From contig NZ_SLYW01000003.1 of NCBI RefSeq assembly GCF_004343585.1, forward strand, positions 62,001-126,000: a stretch of DNA of 64,000 bases, read 5' to 3'. The position numbers were made by a program, and so were the translations under genes. Positions 37,207 through 45,723 of the stretch are shown in pieces. Within the stretch, counting starts at the first letter, position 1; every line of letters begins with the position of its first letter. The notes beneath the pieces were generated by a model. It was not told the DNA's origin and made no database searches. It saw only the letters and a program-made list of their open reading frames with translations. The stretch is from Neorhizobium sp. JUb45. Its GTDB lineage: Bacteria; Pseudomonadota; Alphaproteobacteria; Rhizobiales; Rhizobiaceae.

Positions 37207-38772
37207 ATGTCCGAAACTACAGATCACCGTGCGCGGATTGCCTCCATCGGCAAGGCCTTTACGGTGCTTTCGCTGTTTGGCCCGGAGACACCCGAGCTGC
37301 GGATCACGGATATAGCATCGCGCGCGGAGATGACGCGGTCCAGCGCCCAGAGGCTCGTTCACACACTGTTGAAAAGCGGGTGGCTGCGCCGGGATACTTC
37401 CGGAACGCTGCTGTCGCTGACCCACCGCGCCGTGGATCCGGCATTCGTCTACCTGTCATCGAACCAACTCCTCGAGCTGGTCTTGCCATTTGCGGTGGAA
37501 CTCAATGCGCGAACGGCACTGAGCTGCGATCTTTGGCTCCGCGATGGCAATGACATGATCACACTGGCGCGAATTCCCTCCCCGGCATCATCGCTTGCAC
37601 TCGCCCCCGTGGGAAGCCGCATCGGCCTTGCAGGCTCAGCACCCGGTCGCGCCCTGCTGTCGGCATTGACGGATGAGCAACTCAAACAGACCCTGCCGTT
37701 CGTCACGTCAGCGACGGGGGAAGATTATCCGCATTTTCTGAGCAAGCTCGCCGCAGAACGGAAGGCCGGTTATGCCTTCGATCCCGAAGGTGGAAGCAGC
37801 AACGGAAATACGATCGCAGCTTCGTTTTGTGGTGCGAACGGCGAGCCGATCGGCGCACTGACGCTCTCCGGTCTTCGGGATGAAACCGCAGCACAGGAGA
37901 CAGCCACTCTGCTGCGCGACGCGATCGGTAACATCAACGCGACACGCATTGCCCCGATCACCCGGCCAACGACGATCGATCCCGGTTCGCGGGTCATACG
38001 GCCGCTGGAGATCGAAGACGACCCGCTGGAGATCGCCGCAGTCAGCAAGAGCATTCATCTCCTGCAGTTTTTCTATCCCGACACGCCTCTGCTGACACTG
38101 ACGGAGCTTTCCAGGCGAACGGGCTTCCCTGTGCCAACGGTGCAGAGGATCACCGATACGCTGATCGAACTCGGCTACCTTGCGAAATACGAGCCCAAGC
38201 GCGCATACCATATCGCGATCCGGTCACTCGATCTTCTCAATCGATTTCAGATGACAAATGATCTTGTTCGTTCCGTCTGGCCAAGGTTGATCCGGTTCCG
38301 CGAGGAATGCGGGTTGAGATGTTCGTTCTGCATCCTCGACGGCACCGAGATCGTGCACCTTCTTCACGTACAAAGCAGACCGGATCCCGACTATCGAACA
38401 GTGTATCCCGGCCGACGTTTCCTTGCGGCATCATCTTCGGGGGGAAGGGCAATGTTGTCATGGCTGCCGGAAGAGGAAACCCGCGGCATTCTGGCAAACA
38501 GCACTATCGAGGCCTTCACGGCACACACGGTAACCGACAAGGACGCCATTTTCGCGGATATCCGAAGCGCCAGTGCCAGAGGTATTGCATTTACCGATCG
38601 ACAGTCCGTGCGTGACGAGCTGAATGTTGCAGCCGCTGTCCGTGGGCCTGACGGGCGCCCACTTGGCGCAATCGTCGTATCGGCGCCAGCGCGGACGTGG
38701 ACGATAGACAGGCTGGAGAAGGACGTGGTTCCCTCATTGCTGTCCCACAGCAGAAGTGGCCTGATGTATTGA
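37207..38772 (+). CDS. Tandem double IclR-family transcriptional regulator
   Basis: 521 residues, about twice a normal IclR protein (~260). Unit 1 (~10-250) has an HTH (ELRITDIASRAEMTRSSAQRLVHTLLKSGWL) and an IclR effector domain (GRALLSALTDEQLK; PIGALTLSG). Unit 2 (~275-521) repeats this with LLTLTELSRRTGFPVPTVQRITDTLIELGYL, then GGRAMLSWLPEEETRGIL, GIAFTDRQSVRDELNVAAAVRGPDGRPLGAIVVSAP. The halves differ in sequence, so this is not a recent duplication. The ATG at 37207 follows GAGGAACGG. It is divergent from the peptidase ABC operon, which it probably controls. Confidence 0.88.
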   Translation: MSETTDHRARIASIGKAFTVLSLFGPETPELRITDIASRAEMTRSSAQRLVHTLLKSGWLRRDTSGTLLSLTHRAVDPAFVYLSSNQLLELVLPFAVELNARTALSCDLWLRDGNDMITLARIPSPASSLALAPVGSRIGLAGSAPGRALLSALTDEQLKQTLPFVTSATGEDYPHFLSKLAAERKAGYAFDPEGGSSNGNTIAASFCGANGEPIGALTLSGLRDETAAQETATLLRDAIGNINATRIAPITRPTTIDPGSRVIRPLEIEDDPLEIAAVSKSIHLLQFFYPDTPLLTLTELSRRTGFPVPTVQRITDTLIELGYLAKYEPKRAYHIAIRSLDLLNRFQMTNDLVRSVWPRLIRFREECGLRCSFCILDGTEIVHLLHVQSRPDPDYRTVYPGRRFLAASSSGGRAMLSWLPEEETRGILANSTIEAFTAHTVTDKDAIFADIRSASARGIAFTDRQSVRDELNVAAAVRGPDGRPLGAIVVSAPARTWTIDRLEKDVVPSLLSHSRSGLMY

Positions 38773-38808
38773 GGGATATCCGGCGATTACCGATCCGGAT
38801 GCCATGCA

Positions 38809-38823
38809 CCGCCTGGGAGGCGG
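38809..38823. other. Hairpin between convergent regulator genes
   Basis: CCGCCT-GGG-AGGCGG is a perfect short hairpin in the 60-bp gap between the tandem-IclR and GntR stops. A looser pair, ATCCGG/CCGGAT (38778-38800), precedes it. Neither has a T-tract, so a terminator role is only possible. Confidence 0.35.
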
Positions 38824-38832
38824 GGACAGATT

Positions 38833-39549
38833 TCAGACTAAGGTCAATGCATCCCTGAGGCCGCGACCTTCCCGATGCTGCAGGTCGAGATCCGCCTCGA
38901 TGTGGTCGATGTGGTGCACCATCAAGGCAGCGGCACGATCGGCATCACCTTTTTCCAGGGCATCGAGCACCGCCGTATGTTCCGAATGACCACAGCTGGA
39001 AGCGCCGGAACGTCCATAAAGAGCAATGACCAGCGATGACCGCGCCACCAGTTCATCCATGAATTTTTCGAGGATGACGTTTCCCGCTGCAGATGCCAGC
39101 ATCAGATGAAAATCGCCGGACGCCTTGATTTCAGCGCGACGCGCTGTCGGGCCGCGCTCATTCATATGGCGCGCTTCCTCATCCAGTTGCGCGCGGAACC
39201 TGGCGATATCGGCAGGCGTGATCCGTTCGATCGCCGCCGCGACAATCCCCGGCTCTATGAGCCTGCGGGATGCAAAGATCTGACGCGCTTCTTCCGGTGA
39301 AGGATTGGAAACGAAGGCGCCGCGGTTGCGCTCGGTCTTAACCAGCCCTTCGAAGGTGAGCATCTGCAGCGCGGCACGGGCCACGGTACGGCTTACATCG
39401 AACAGCGAGCCGACTTCCGCTTCCGACAGTTTTGTGCCGGGCGCAAGCCGCCGGTCGATGATGGCGTTGCGCAAAGCCTCGCGGATAGCCAGGGAGCGAT
39501 CCTCCATACCGGCATCGGCAGAGATTGCAGTGTTCTCGAGCAGGGTCAT
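38833..39549 (-). CDS. GntR-family regulator, FCD subfamily
   Basis: A 238-residue regulator: wHTH (SLAIREALRNAIIDRRLAPGTKLSEAEVGSLFDVSRTVARAALQMLTFEGLV) and FCD domain (KASGDFHLMLASAAGN, SEHTAVLDALEKGD, MVHHIDHIEADL) with Asp/His metal-site residues. It is divergent from the PotABCD-like operon; an FCD-type operator and a sigma-54 promoter lie in the shared gap. It probably represses or tunes that operon and itself. The chosen ATG has no strong ribosome site; an internal ATG (codon 15) is possible. Confidence 0.9.
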   Translation of the reverse strand: MTLLENTAISADAGMEDRSLAIREALRNAIIDRRLAPGTKLSEAEVGSLFDVSRTVARAALQMLTFEGLVKTERNRGAFVSNPSPEEARQIFASRRLIEPGIVAAAIERITPADIARFRAQLDEEARHMNERGPTARRAEIKASGDFHLMLASAAGNVILEKFMDELVARSSLVIALYGRSGASSCGHSEHTAVLDALEKGDADRAAALMVHHIDHIEADLDLQHREGRGLRDALTLV

Positions 39550-39628
39550 AGGCGTTTATCCGGCATGGCCTCTTCTAACCCGCCTCCCCTTGCCTGCATA
39601 GTGTGATGTTTCGCAATCCCACCTCGAC

Positions 39629-39640
39629 ATTGCATACAAT
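39629..39640. promoter_or_regulatory. Candidate FCD-GntR operator
   Basis: ATTGCATACAAT differs by one substitution per arm from the perfect palindrome ATTGTATACAAT, a pattern known for VanR/FCD-type GntR proteins. It is 80 bp upstream of the gntR start and ~100 bp upstream of the sigma-54 promoter. Confidence 0.6.
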
Positions 39641-39741
39641 TTGACCACAAGATCGAAAACCATCGCCGCAAATTTGCTCATGCTCGGCGACTGACCCTGC
39701 TCATCTTCGAAAACTCCCTTTCGTTTCAGCGGTAAAACGAA

Positions 39742-39758
39742 CTGGCACGGCCCCTGCA
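39742..39758 (+). promoter_or_regulatory. Sigma-54 (RpoN) -24/-12 promoter of the PotABCD-like operon
   Basis: CTGGCACGGCCCCTGCA matches the sigma-54 consensus YTGGCACGrNNNTTGCW at all fixed positions but one (CTGC for TTGC). The invariant GG and GC are exactly 10 nt apart. Transcription would start near 39769, 17 nt before the ATPase gene. This predicts control by an enhancer-binding protein such as NtrC. Confidence 0.72.
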
Positions 39759-39785
39759 TGGATAAATTGTCGCAGGAGAATGCCT

Positions 39786-40877
39786 ATGAGCAAAGCCGCC
39801 GAAATAGACATCGTATCCGTCTCCAAGATCTATGGCGCCACCACGGCGGTCCATGAGATCAGTTTGAAGATACCGGCCGGAACCTATTGCTGCCTGCTCG
39901 GCCCATCCGGTTGCGGCAAGACCTCGACGCTGCGGATGATCGCCGGCCACGAGACGATCTCGACCGGCGATATCCGGCTCGGCAACACCGTCGTCACCGA
40001 CTTATCCCCGGCAAGACGCGGCACGGCCATGATGTTCCAGTCCTACGCGCTGTTCCCGCATCTCGACCTGATCGACAATGTCGCCTTCTCGCTGAAGATG
40101 AAGGGCGTGCCGAAGGAAGAGCGCCGCAGCAAGGCGATGGAGATGCTGCGACTGATGCAGCTCGAAGCCTATGCGACGCGTCGTCCGGCCCAGCTTTCCG
40201 GCGGCCAGCAGCAGCGTGTGGCGCTGGCCCGCGCATTGATCACCGATCCGGAAGCGCTGTTGCTCGATGAGCCGCTTTCGGCGCTCGATCCGTTCCTGAA
40301 GATCCGCATGCGTGCGGAACTCAAAAAGCTGCAGACCTCGCTCGGCATCACTTTCGTGCATGTGACGCACAGCCAGGAAGAAGCAATGGCGCTGGCTGAT
40401 ATCATCGTCATCATGAATGACGGGCGCATCGAACAGGCCGCCCATCCGCGCACCGTGTTCGAACGCCCGGCAACGGCCTTCGTCGCAAAGTTCATGGGCG
40501 ATCACAACGTAATCTCGGGCCGCGTCACCACCAGCACCAGCGATGACCTGATGATCTCGGTGCCGGCCGGCGGCGATTTTCTGGCCACGGGCCAGGGTAG
40601 CGCGGGCCTGAGCGAGATGGCGGATATCGCAATCCGCACGGACCGCGTGCGCGTTGGCCCGTCCTCGGAAAAAGGGCTGGGTTTCACCGGCTCGGTGTCC
40701 AATGTCGAATATCGCGGCGCTTCGGTGAAGCTTACCGTCAACGGCGCCGGTGTGGAGGATTTCACCGCCATCCTCAGCGACAAGGACTATTTCGCCAGCC
40801 CGGTGAAGGTTGGCGACGCCATTCCGCTGACCTGGGAGCGTGAGGATGCGCTCGTGCTGGGCCGGCTGAAGCACTGA
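39786..40877 (+). CDS. ABC transporter ATPase, PotA/spermidine-putrescine type
   Basis: 363 residues. Walker A is GPSGCGKT ([20 protein letters not shown]), signature [15 protein letters not shown], Walker [13 protein letters not shown]-loop [13 protein letters not shown], and a TOBE domain fills the last ~110 residues. I chose the second ATG (39786) because AGGAG lies 7 nt upstream; the one at 39780 is too close. First gene of the operon, directly behind a sigma-54 promoter. Confidence 0.92.
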   Translation: MSKAAEIDIVSVSKIYGATTAVHEISLKIPAGTYCCLLGPSGCGKTSTLRMIAGHETISTGDIRLGNTVVTDLSPARRGTAMMFQSYALFPHLDLIDNVAFSLKMKGVPKEERRSKAMEMLRLMQLEAYATRRPAQLSGGQQQRVALARALITDPEALLLDEPLSALDPFLKIRMRAELKKLQTSLGITFVHVTHSQEEAMALADIIVIMNDGRIEQAAHPRTVFERPATAFVAKFMGDHNVISGRVTTSTSDDLMISVPAGGDFLATGQGSAGLSEMADIAIRTDRVRVGPSSEKGLGFTGSVSNVEYRGASVKLTVNGAGVEDFTAILSDKDYFASPVKVGDAIPLTWEREDALVLGRLKH

Positions 40878-40910
40878 AAGACAACAATAAACCTCAAGAG
40901 GAGAACTGAC

Positions 40911-42200
40911 ATGACCGAGACCAAGAAGACAGCCAAAGGCATTTCGCGCCGCTCGTTGCTGAAAACCGCGTCGGCTGCGGCGGGTCTTGCCGCCGGCTCG
41001 GGCGCCATCACCGGCTTCCCGACCATCTGGGCACAGAACCCGATCACGTTGCGCCAGTTCGGCACCGGCGTGTCGAACCTCAATGCGATCGCCGAAAAGT
41101 GCAAGGCCGACCTCGGCATCACGCTGGAAATGACCGCAACGGATTCAGATGCCGCCGCACAGCGCGCCGTCACCCAGCCGAAATCCTATGATATCGCCGA
41201 TATCGAGTACTGGATCCTGAAGAAGGTCTATGCGGCCAATGTCATCCAGCCGATGGATGTGAAGAAGCTGAAATATTACGACAAGGTCGTGCCGTTGTTC
41301 AAGAACGGCAAGCTGAAGCCGGACAGCGTGATCGCGCAGGGCACCGCGCCGCACACGGTCGGCTTCGTCGGCAAGCCGGGCGACAAGACGTTCGCCAAGG
41401 AAGAGACCCAGTGGTTCACGATGATGCCGACGATCTACAATGCCGATACGCTCGGCATTCGTCCGGATCTCGTCGGCCGCGAGATCACCACCTGGGCCGA
41501 TATCATGGACCCGAAATTCAAGGGCAAGACCTCGATCCTCAACATCCCGTCGATCGGCATCATGGATGCCGCGATGATCATGGAAGCGCTCGGCAACATC
41601 AAATATGCCGACAAGGGTAACATGACCAAGGAAGAGATCGACAAGACGATCGACTTCCTGATCAAGGCCAAGCAGGACGGCCAGTTCCGTGCGTTCTGGA
41701 AGTCGTTCGACGAGTCGGTCAACCTGATGTCGTCCGGCGAAGTCATCATCCAGTCGATGTGGTCGCCGGCCGTCGCCGCCGTCCGTTCCAAGGGCATCGC
41801 CTGCAAATACCAGCCGCTCAAGGAAGGTTATCGCTCGTGGGGCGGTGGTCTCGGTCTTGCAGCCCACCTGACCGGTGCACAGCTCGATGCCGCCTATGAA
41901 TATATCAACTGGTACACGTCGGGCTGGGTCGGCGCCTATCTCAACCGCCAGGGCTATTATTCCGCCTGCATGGAAACCGCCAAGGAACACATGTCGGCCG
42001 ACGAATGGGGCTACTGGATCGAAGGCAAGGCTGCGGCCGGCGACATCGTCGCGCCGGATGGCAAGGTCATGGAAAAGGCCGGCGCTATCCGTGATGGCGG
42101 CTCCTTCGAGGAGCGCATGGGCCATGTCGCATGCTGGAACTCGGTGATGGACGAAGACCGCTACATGGTTCGCCGCTGGAACGAGTTCATCGCGGCTTAA
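40911..42200 (+). CDS. ABC transporter substrate-binding protein, PotD-like, Tat-exported
   Basis: 429 residues with a twin-arginine signal (SRRSLLKTASAAAGLAAGSGA), so probably exported folded. The mature protein is a family-1/PotD-type binding protein (PTIYNADTLGIRPDLVGREITTWADIMDPKFKGKTSILN; VNLMSSGEVIIQSMWSPAVAAVRSKGI). Relatives bind polyamines or amino-acid derivatives. GAGGAG lies 7 nt before the ATG. A palindromic repeat separates it from the permease genes. Confidence 0.9.
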   Translation: MTETKKTAKGISRRSLLKTASAAAGLAAGSGAITGFPTIWAQNPITLRQFGTGVSNLNAIAEKCKADLGITLEMTATDSDAAAQRAVTQPKSYDIADIEYWILKKVYAANVIQPMDVKKLKYYDKVVPLFKNGKLKPDSVIAQGTAPHTVGFVGKPGDKTFAKEETQWFTMMPTIYNADTLGIRPDLVGREITTWADIMDPKFKGKTSILNIPSIGIMDAAMIMEALGNIKYADKGNMTKEEIDKTIDFLIKAKQDGQFRAFWKSFDESVNLMSSGEVIIQSMWSPAVAAVRSKGIACKYQPLKEGYRSWGGGLGLAAHLTGAQLDAAYEYINWYTSGWVGAYLNRQGYYSACMETAKEHMSADEWGYWIEGKAAAGDIVAPDGKVMEKAGAIRDGGSFEERMGHVACWNSVMDEDRYMVRRWNEFIAA

Positions 42201-42204
42201 GGGA

Positions 42205-42345
42205 AAACCCCTCCCCACCCTCCCCACAAGGGGGAGGGCTTAACCCTGCCTGACCGCCGAACCTCACTTGAGGCAAAGCGAATGCCGCGGATTTTCTCCC
42301 CCCTTGTGGGGGAGATGGCCGGCAGGCCAGAGGGACCAAAAGCGA
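42205..42345. repeat. Rhizobial palindrome-ended intergenic repeat (RIME-like)
   Basis: The element carries two hairpins in opposite orientation: CCCTCCCC-ACAAG-GGGGAGGG (42218-42238) and CTCCCCC-CTTGT-GGGGGAG (42296-42314), followed by GATGGCCGGCAGGCCAGAGGG. The C-run/CTTGTGGGGGAG core is a familiar rhizobial repeat end. It fills the 191-bp gap between binding protein and permease and could stabilise the upstream message or partly terminate it. No second copy was noticed in this window. Confidence 0.65.
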
Positions 42346-42391
42346 AGCCTTCCCGCGAGGAAAGGTTCAGATGCTCACGGGAGACGATGCA

Positions 42392-43303
42392 ATGGCCACG
42401 ATCACATCATCAGAAACCGGAAAAGTCGGACGTGTGCGAAACAGCGGCTTTCGCCTGCCGCTTGCCGTCATCTCCTATCTGCAGGCCATTCCGCTCACCC
42501 TGATCCTCGGCTTTTTCCTGCTCCTGCCGATCCTCATGATCACGGTCGTCAGCTTCTGGGACTATGATTTTGCCCAGATGTATCCGGATTTCCTGACGAT
42601 GAACTACGAGGAAACCCTGGGTTCATGGGTGACCTGGAAAACCTATCTCAACACGCTGAAATTCGCCGTGCTGGTCTGGGCGATCACGCTCGTCATCGGC
42701 TTCTGGGTCGCCTATTTTCTGGCCTTCCATATCCGCACGACATCGATGCAGATGGTGCTGTTTCTCGTCTGCACCGTGCCCTTCCTGACATCCAATATCA
42801 TCCGCATGATCTCGTGGATCCCGGTACTGGGGCGCAACGGCCTGATCAATTCGGCGCTGGTCAATTCCGGGCTGATTTCCAATCCGATAGAATGGCTGCT
42901 CTATTCGGATTTTGCGGTCGTGCTAGCCATGGTGCATCTCTACACGCTGTTCATGGTAACGCCGATCTTCAACACCCTGATGCGCATAGACAAATCACTG
43001 GTGGAAGCGGCGCGGGATGCCGGCGCATCCAGCTGGCAGATCCTCACCAATGTCATCATTCCGCTCGCTAAACCCGGCATGGCGATCGGCACGATCTTTG
43101 TCGTGACGCTGGTCATGGCCGATTTTTCGACGGTGCAGGTCATGTCCGGCGGGCAGAGTGCATCCGTAGCGCTGATGATGAAGAACCAGATGTCGCTGTT
43201 GCAATATCCGGCCGCAGCCGCAAACGCCGTGGTGCTGCTGGCACTGGTCCTCACGATGGTGGCGGGCATCCTGCGCGTCGTCGATATCCGCAAGGAGCTT
43301 TGA
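42392..43303 (+). CDS. ABC transporter permease, PotB type
   Basis: About 303 residues with six TM segments. The EAA loop is LVEAARDAGASSWQILTNVIIPLAKPG, and CTVPFLTSNIIRMISWIPVLGRNGLIN is the PotB-type central loop. GGGAG lies 8 nt before the ATG at 42392; the ATG seven codons upstream is unsupported. Confidence 0.92.
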   Translation: MATITSSETGKVGRVRNSGFRLPLAVISYLQAIPLTLILGFFLLLPILMITVVSFWDYDFAQMYPDFLTMNYEETLGSWVTWKTYLNTLKFAVLVWAITLVIGFWVAYFLAFHIRTTSMQMVLFLVCTVPFLTSNIIRMISWIPVLGRNGLINSALVNSGLISNPIEWLLYSDFAVVLAMVHLYTLFMVTPIFNTLMRIDKSLVEAARDAGASSWQILTNVIIPLAKPGMAIGTIFVVTLVMADFSTVQVMSGGQSASVALMMKNQMSLLQYPAAAANAVVLLALVLTMVAGILRVVDIRKEL

Positions 43304-43304
43304 G

Positions 43305-44123
43305 ATGCACCGCGAACCCCGCTCCCGCGAATTCTATCTTCTCGCGATCTTCTTCGCCGTCTTCGTGCTGTTCCTTTACGGGCCGCTTTCGGCAGTGCTG
43401 ATCCTTTCCTTCCAGGGACCGAATGGCGGCCTCACCTTCCCGCTCAATGGCGTGTCCTTGCGCTGGTTCGCCAATCTGTTCGAAACGCAGGCAGTGGGCG
43501 ACTTCGGCGGCTCGTTCAGGCGATCCGCCATGCTCGGCATCATGGTCATGCTGGTGACCGTCGCCGTCTCTCTGCTGGCGGGGCTTGCCTTCCGCCGCGG
43601 CTTTATCGGCGCAACAGCACTTTTCTATCTAGCGGTCGCCAGCCTCGTCGTGCCGTCGATCATCGTGTCCTTGGGCATCGGTGTGCTGTTCAACCAGCTT
43701 GGCCTGCAACCCGCCTGGTATTCCTCCGGTTTCGGCGCGCATCTGACATGGACCCTGCCTTTCGGCGTGCTGATCATGTTTGCCGTGTTCAACCGCTTCT
43801 CTCCGGCTTACGAGGAAGCGGCGCGCGACCTTGGCGCCTCGTCGTGGCAGACGTTTTCCAATGTCGTGCTGCCGATGATCGCGCCGAGCCTGATCGGCGT
43901 CGGCCTGTTCGGCTTCACGCTATCCTATGACGAATTCGCCCGCACACTGATGACATCCGGCTCGTTCAATACGCTGCCGCTCGAAATCTACGGCATGACC
44001 ACCAATGTGACGACGCCGGTGCTCTATGCGCTCGGCACGGTAACGACCGTCTTTTCCTTCCTCGTGATCGCCGGCACGCTGGGGCTGATCGTCCACCTCA
44101 ACCGCCGCCGCCTGAAATCGTAA
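43305..44123 (+). CDS. ABC transporter permease, PotC type
   Basis: 272 residues with six TM segments. It starts FYLLAIFFAVFVLFLYGPLSAVLILSFQ, with an EAA loop YEEAARDLGASSWQTFSNVVLPMIAPS and the PotC-like FTLSYDEFARTLMTSG. One base separates it from the preceding stop, and GGAG lies inside the end of the previous gene. Confidence 0.92.
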   Translation: MHREPRSREFYLLAIFFAVFVLFLYGPLSAVLILSFQGPNGGLTFPLNGVSLRWFANLFETQAVGDFGGSFRRSAMLGIMVMLVTVAVSLLAGLAFRRGFIGATALFYLAVASLVVPSIIVSLGIGVLFNQLGLQPAWYSSGFGAHLTWTLPFGVLIMFAVFNRFSPAYEEAARDLGASSWQTFSNVVLPMIAPSLIGVGLFGFTLSYDEFARTLMTSGSFNTLPLEIYGMTTNVTTPVLYALGTVTTVFSFLVIAGTLGLIVHLNRRRLKS

Positions 44124-44132
44124 AGCCAGACC

Positions 44133-44879
44133 ATGCGCATCCTCGTCATCAATCCCAACACCACCGCCAGCATGACGGCAACGATTGCCGACTCGGCGCG
44201 CCGCGTCGCCGCTGCCGGCACCGAGATCGTTGCGGTCACATCGTCCATGGGCCCCGTCTCCATCGAAGGGTATTACGATGAGGTCTTTGCCATTCCAGGC
44301 CTCCTGAAGGCGATCGCCGAGGGCGAGAAGACCGGCATCGACGCCGTCGTGATTGCCTGTTTTGATGATACCGGGCTCGACGCCGCACGGGCGCTGGCAA
44401 ATGTGCCGGTGATCGGCATCTGCGAAGCGGCAGTGTCTGCCACCGCGTTCATTGCGCAAAAATTCACTGTGGTGACAACGATGGAGCGTTCACGGTTGCC
44501 GCTCGAACATCTGGTGCATCGTTACGGCATGTCGTCGCGCTGCAAGGTCAGGGCCGCCGATATTCCTGTCCTTTCGCTCGAAGACCCGAACTCGAATGCC
44601 CGGGAGCGGCTGCGCAGCGAAATTGCGCTTGCCCTGAAAGAGGACCGGGCGGAGGCAATCGTGCTCGGCTGCGCCGGCATGGCGGATTTGACGGCAGAGT
44701 TGAGAGCAGAATTCGGCGTACCGGTGGTGGATGGCGTTGCCGCAGCGGTCAAGCAGGCGGAATCCCTCGTGACGATGGGGCTGACAACCGCCAAACGAGG
44801 CGCATATGCCACGCCGATCTCAAAACCTTATCAAGGGCTGATGGAAGCTTTCGAACCCGGAAGGCTAACGGAGGCATGA
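44133..44879 (+). CDS. Aspartate/glutamate/hydantoin racemase family protein
   Basis: 248 residues of the Asp/Glu racemase fold. The two catalytic cysteines are Cys76 (VIACFDDTGLDAAR) and Cys180 (IVLGCAGMADLT). The start LVINPNTTASMT and SIEGYYDE match hydantoin racemases of Agrobacterium and Arthrobacter as I recall them. No hydantoinase or carbamoylase lies nearby, so the substrate may be another amino-acid derivative such as allantoin. It follows the permease gene by 9 bp, so it is in the same sigma-54 operon. Its end overlaps the next start (ATGA). Confidence 0.87.
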   Translation: MRILVINPNTTASMTATIADSARRVAAAGTEIVAVTSSMGPVSIEGYYDEVFAIPGLLKAIAEGEKTGIDAVVIACFDDTGLDAARALANVPVIGICEAAVSATAFIAQKFTVVTTMERSRLPLEHLVHRYGMSSRCKVRAADIPVLSLEDPNSNARERLRSEIALALKEDRAEAIVLGCAGMADLTAELRAEFGVPVVDGVAAAVKQAESLVTMGLTTAKRGAYATPISKPYQGLMEAFEPGRLTEA

Positions 44880-45709
44880 CGACACCGATGATCCGCCCGC
44901 TTGATGCTCAGGAAGTGGGAAAACTGCTCGAATGGGCCGCAGATGAGGGCTGGAACCCCGGTCTCGCAGACGCACCGGCCTTCCTCGCCGCGGACCCCGA
45001 GGGTTTTCTGGGCTGTTTCATAGCCGATGAAATGGTCGCCGGGGTTTCCGCCGTGCGGTATGACAGCGATTTCGGGTTCATCGGGCTGTATATTACGCAC
45101 CCGGATTTTCGCGGAAAAGGTTTTGGCCGGCGCGTCTGGGATGCAGGCATGGCGCATCTGGCGGGTCGAACGATCGGTCTGGATGGCGTGCCGCAACAAC
45201 AATCCAACTATCGAACCATGGGTTTCTTACCCGCCTATGAAACATTTCGCTGGAGCGGACGCGTTCAGGGTGCTCATTCCGAGGACGTTGTTCGGGTTGG
45301 CGAAGATCTGCTCCCGCCCATTGTCGCTTACGACCGTCGCTTCTTCCCCGCCGGCCGGCAGACATTTCTGGCCGAATGGCTGAAACCGCCGAGAATAACC
45401 TTCGCCATACTGCGCAATGGCGCGATCAATGGTTTTGCGGTGTTGCGCAGATGTCAGGAAGGTTTTAAAATCGGGCCGCTTTTCGCCGAGAATTCGGCCG
45501 ATGCCGAAAGCCTATTGGTCGTCTGCTCCGCGCAGGCGGGCGATGAAATGCTGCATATAGACGTTCCCGGCGCACAGCAGACATTCGCCGGTTTTCTGAA
45601 AAATCACGCCTTCACCAGAGGCTTTGTGACATCGCGCATGTATCGTGGTGCCCCGCCAGTGCTGGACGACCGAGGCGTATTCGGCATCACCACGCTGGAA
45701 CTCGGCTAG
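44876..45709 (+). CDS. GNAT N-acetyltransferase with C-terminal YitH/HsdE-type domain
   Basis: 277 residues. The N-terminal GNAT half has an acetyl-CoA loop (HPDFRGKGFGRRVWDAGMAHL) and GVPQQQSNYRTMGFLPAYETFRWSG. The C-terminal half (ITFAILRNGAINGFAVLRRCQEGFKIGPLFAENSADAESLL) is the extra domain common in this subfamily. Last gene of the racemase operon, coupled by a 4-bp overlap; it may acetylate the racemase product or its analogue. Confidence 0.85.
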   Translation: MTTPMIRPLDAQEVGKLLEWAADEGWNPGLADAPAFLAADPEGFLGCFIADEMVAGVSAVRYDSDFGFIGLYITHPDFRGKGFGRRVWDAGMAHLAGRTIGLDGVPQQQSNYRTMGFLPAYETFRWSGRVQGAHSEDVVRVGEDLLPPIVAYDRRFFPAGRQTFLAEWLKPPRITFAILRNGAINGFAVLRRCQEGFKIGPLFAENSADAESLLVVCSAQAGDEMLHIDVPGAQQTFAGFLKNHAFTRGFVTSRMYRGAPPVLDDRGVFGITTLELG

Positions 45710-45723
45710 TTTGCTTTTACACT

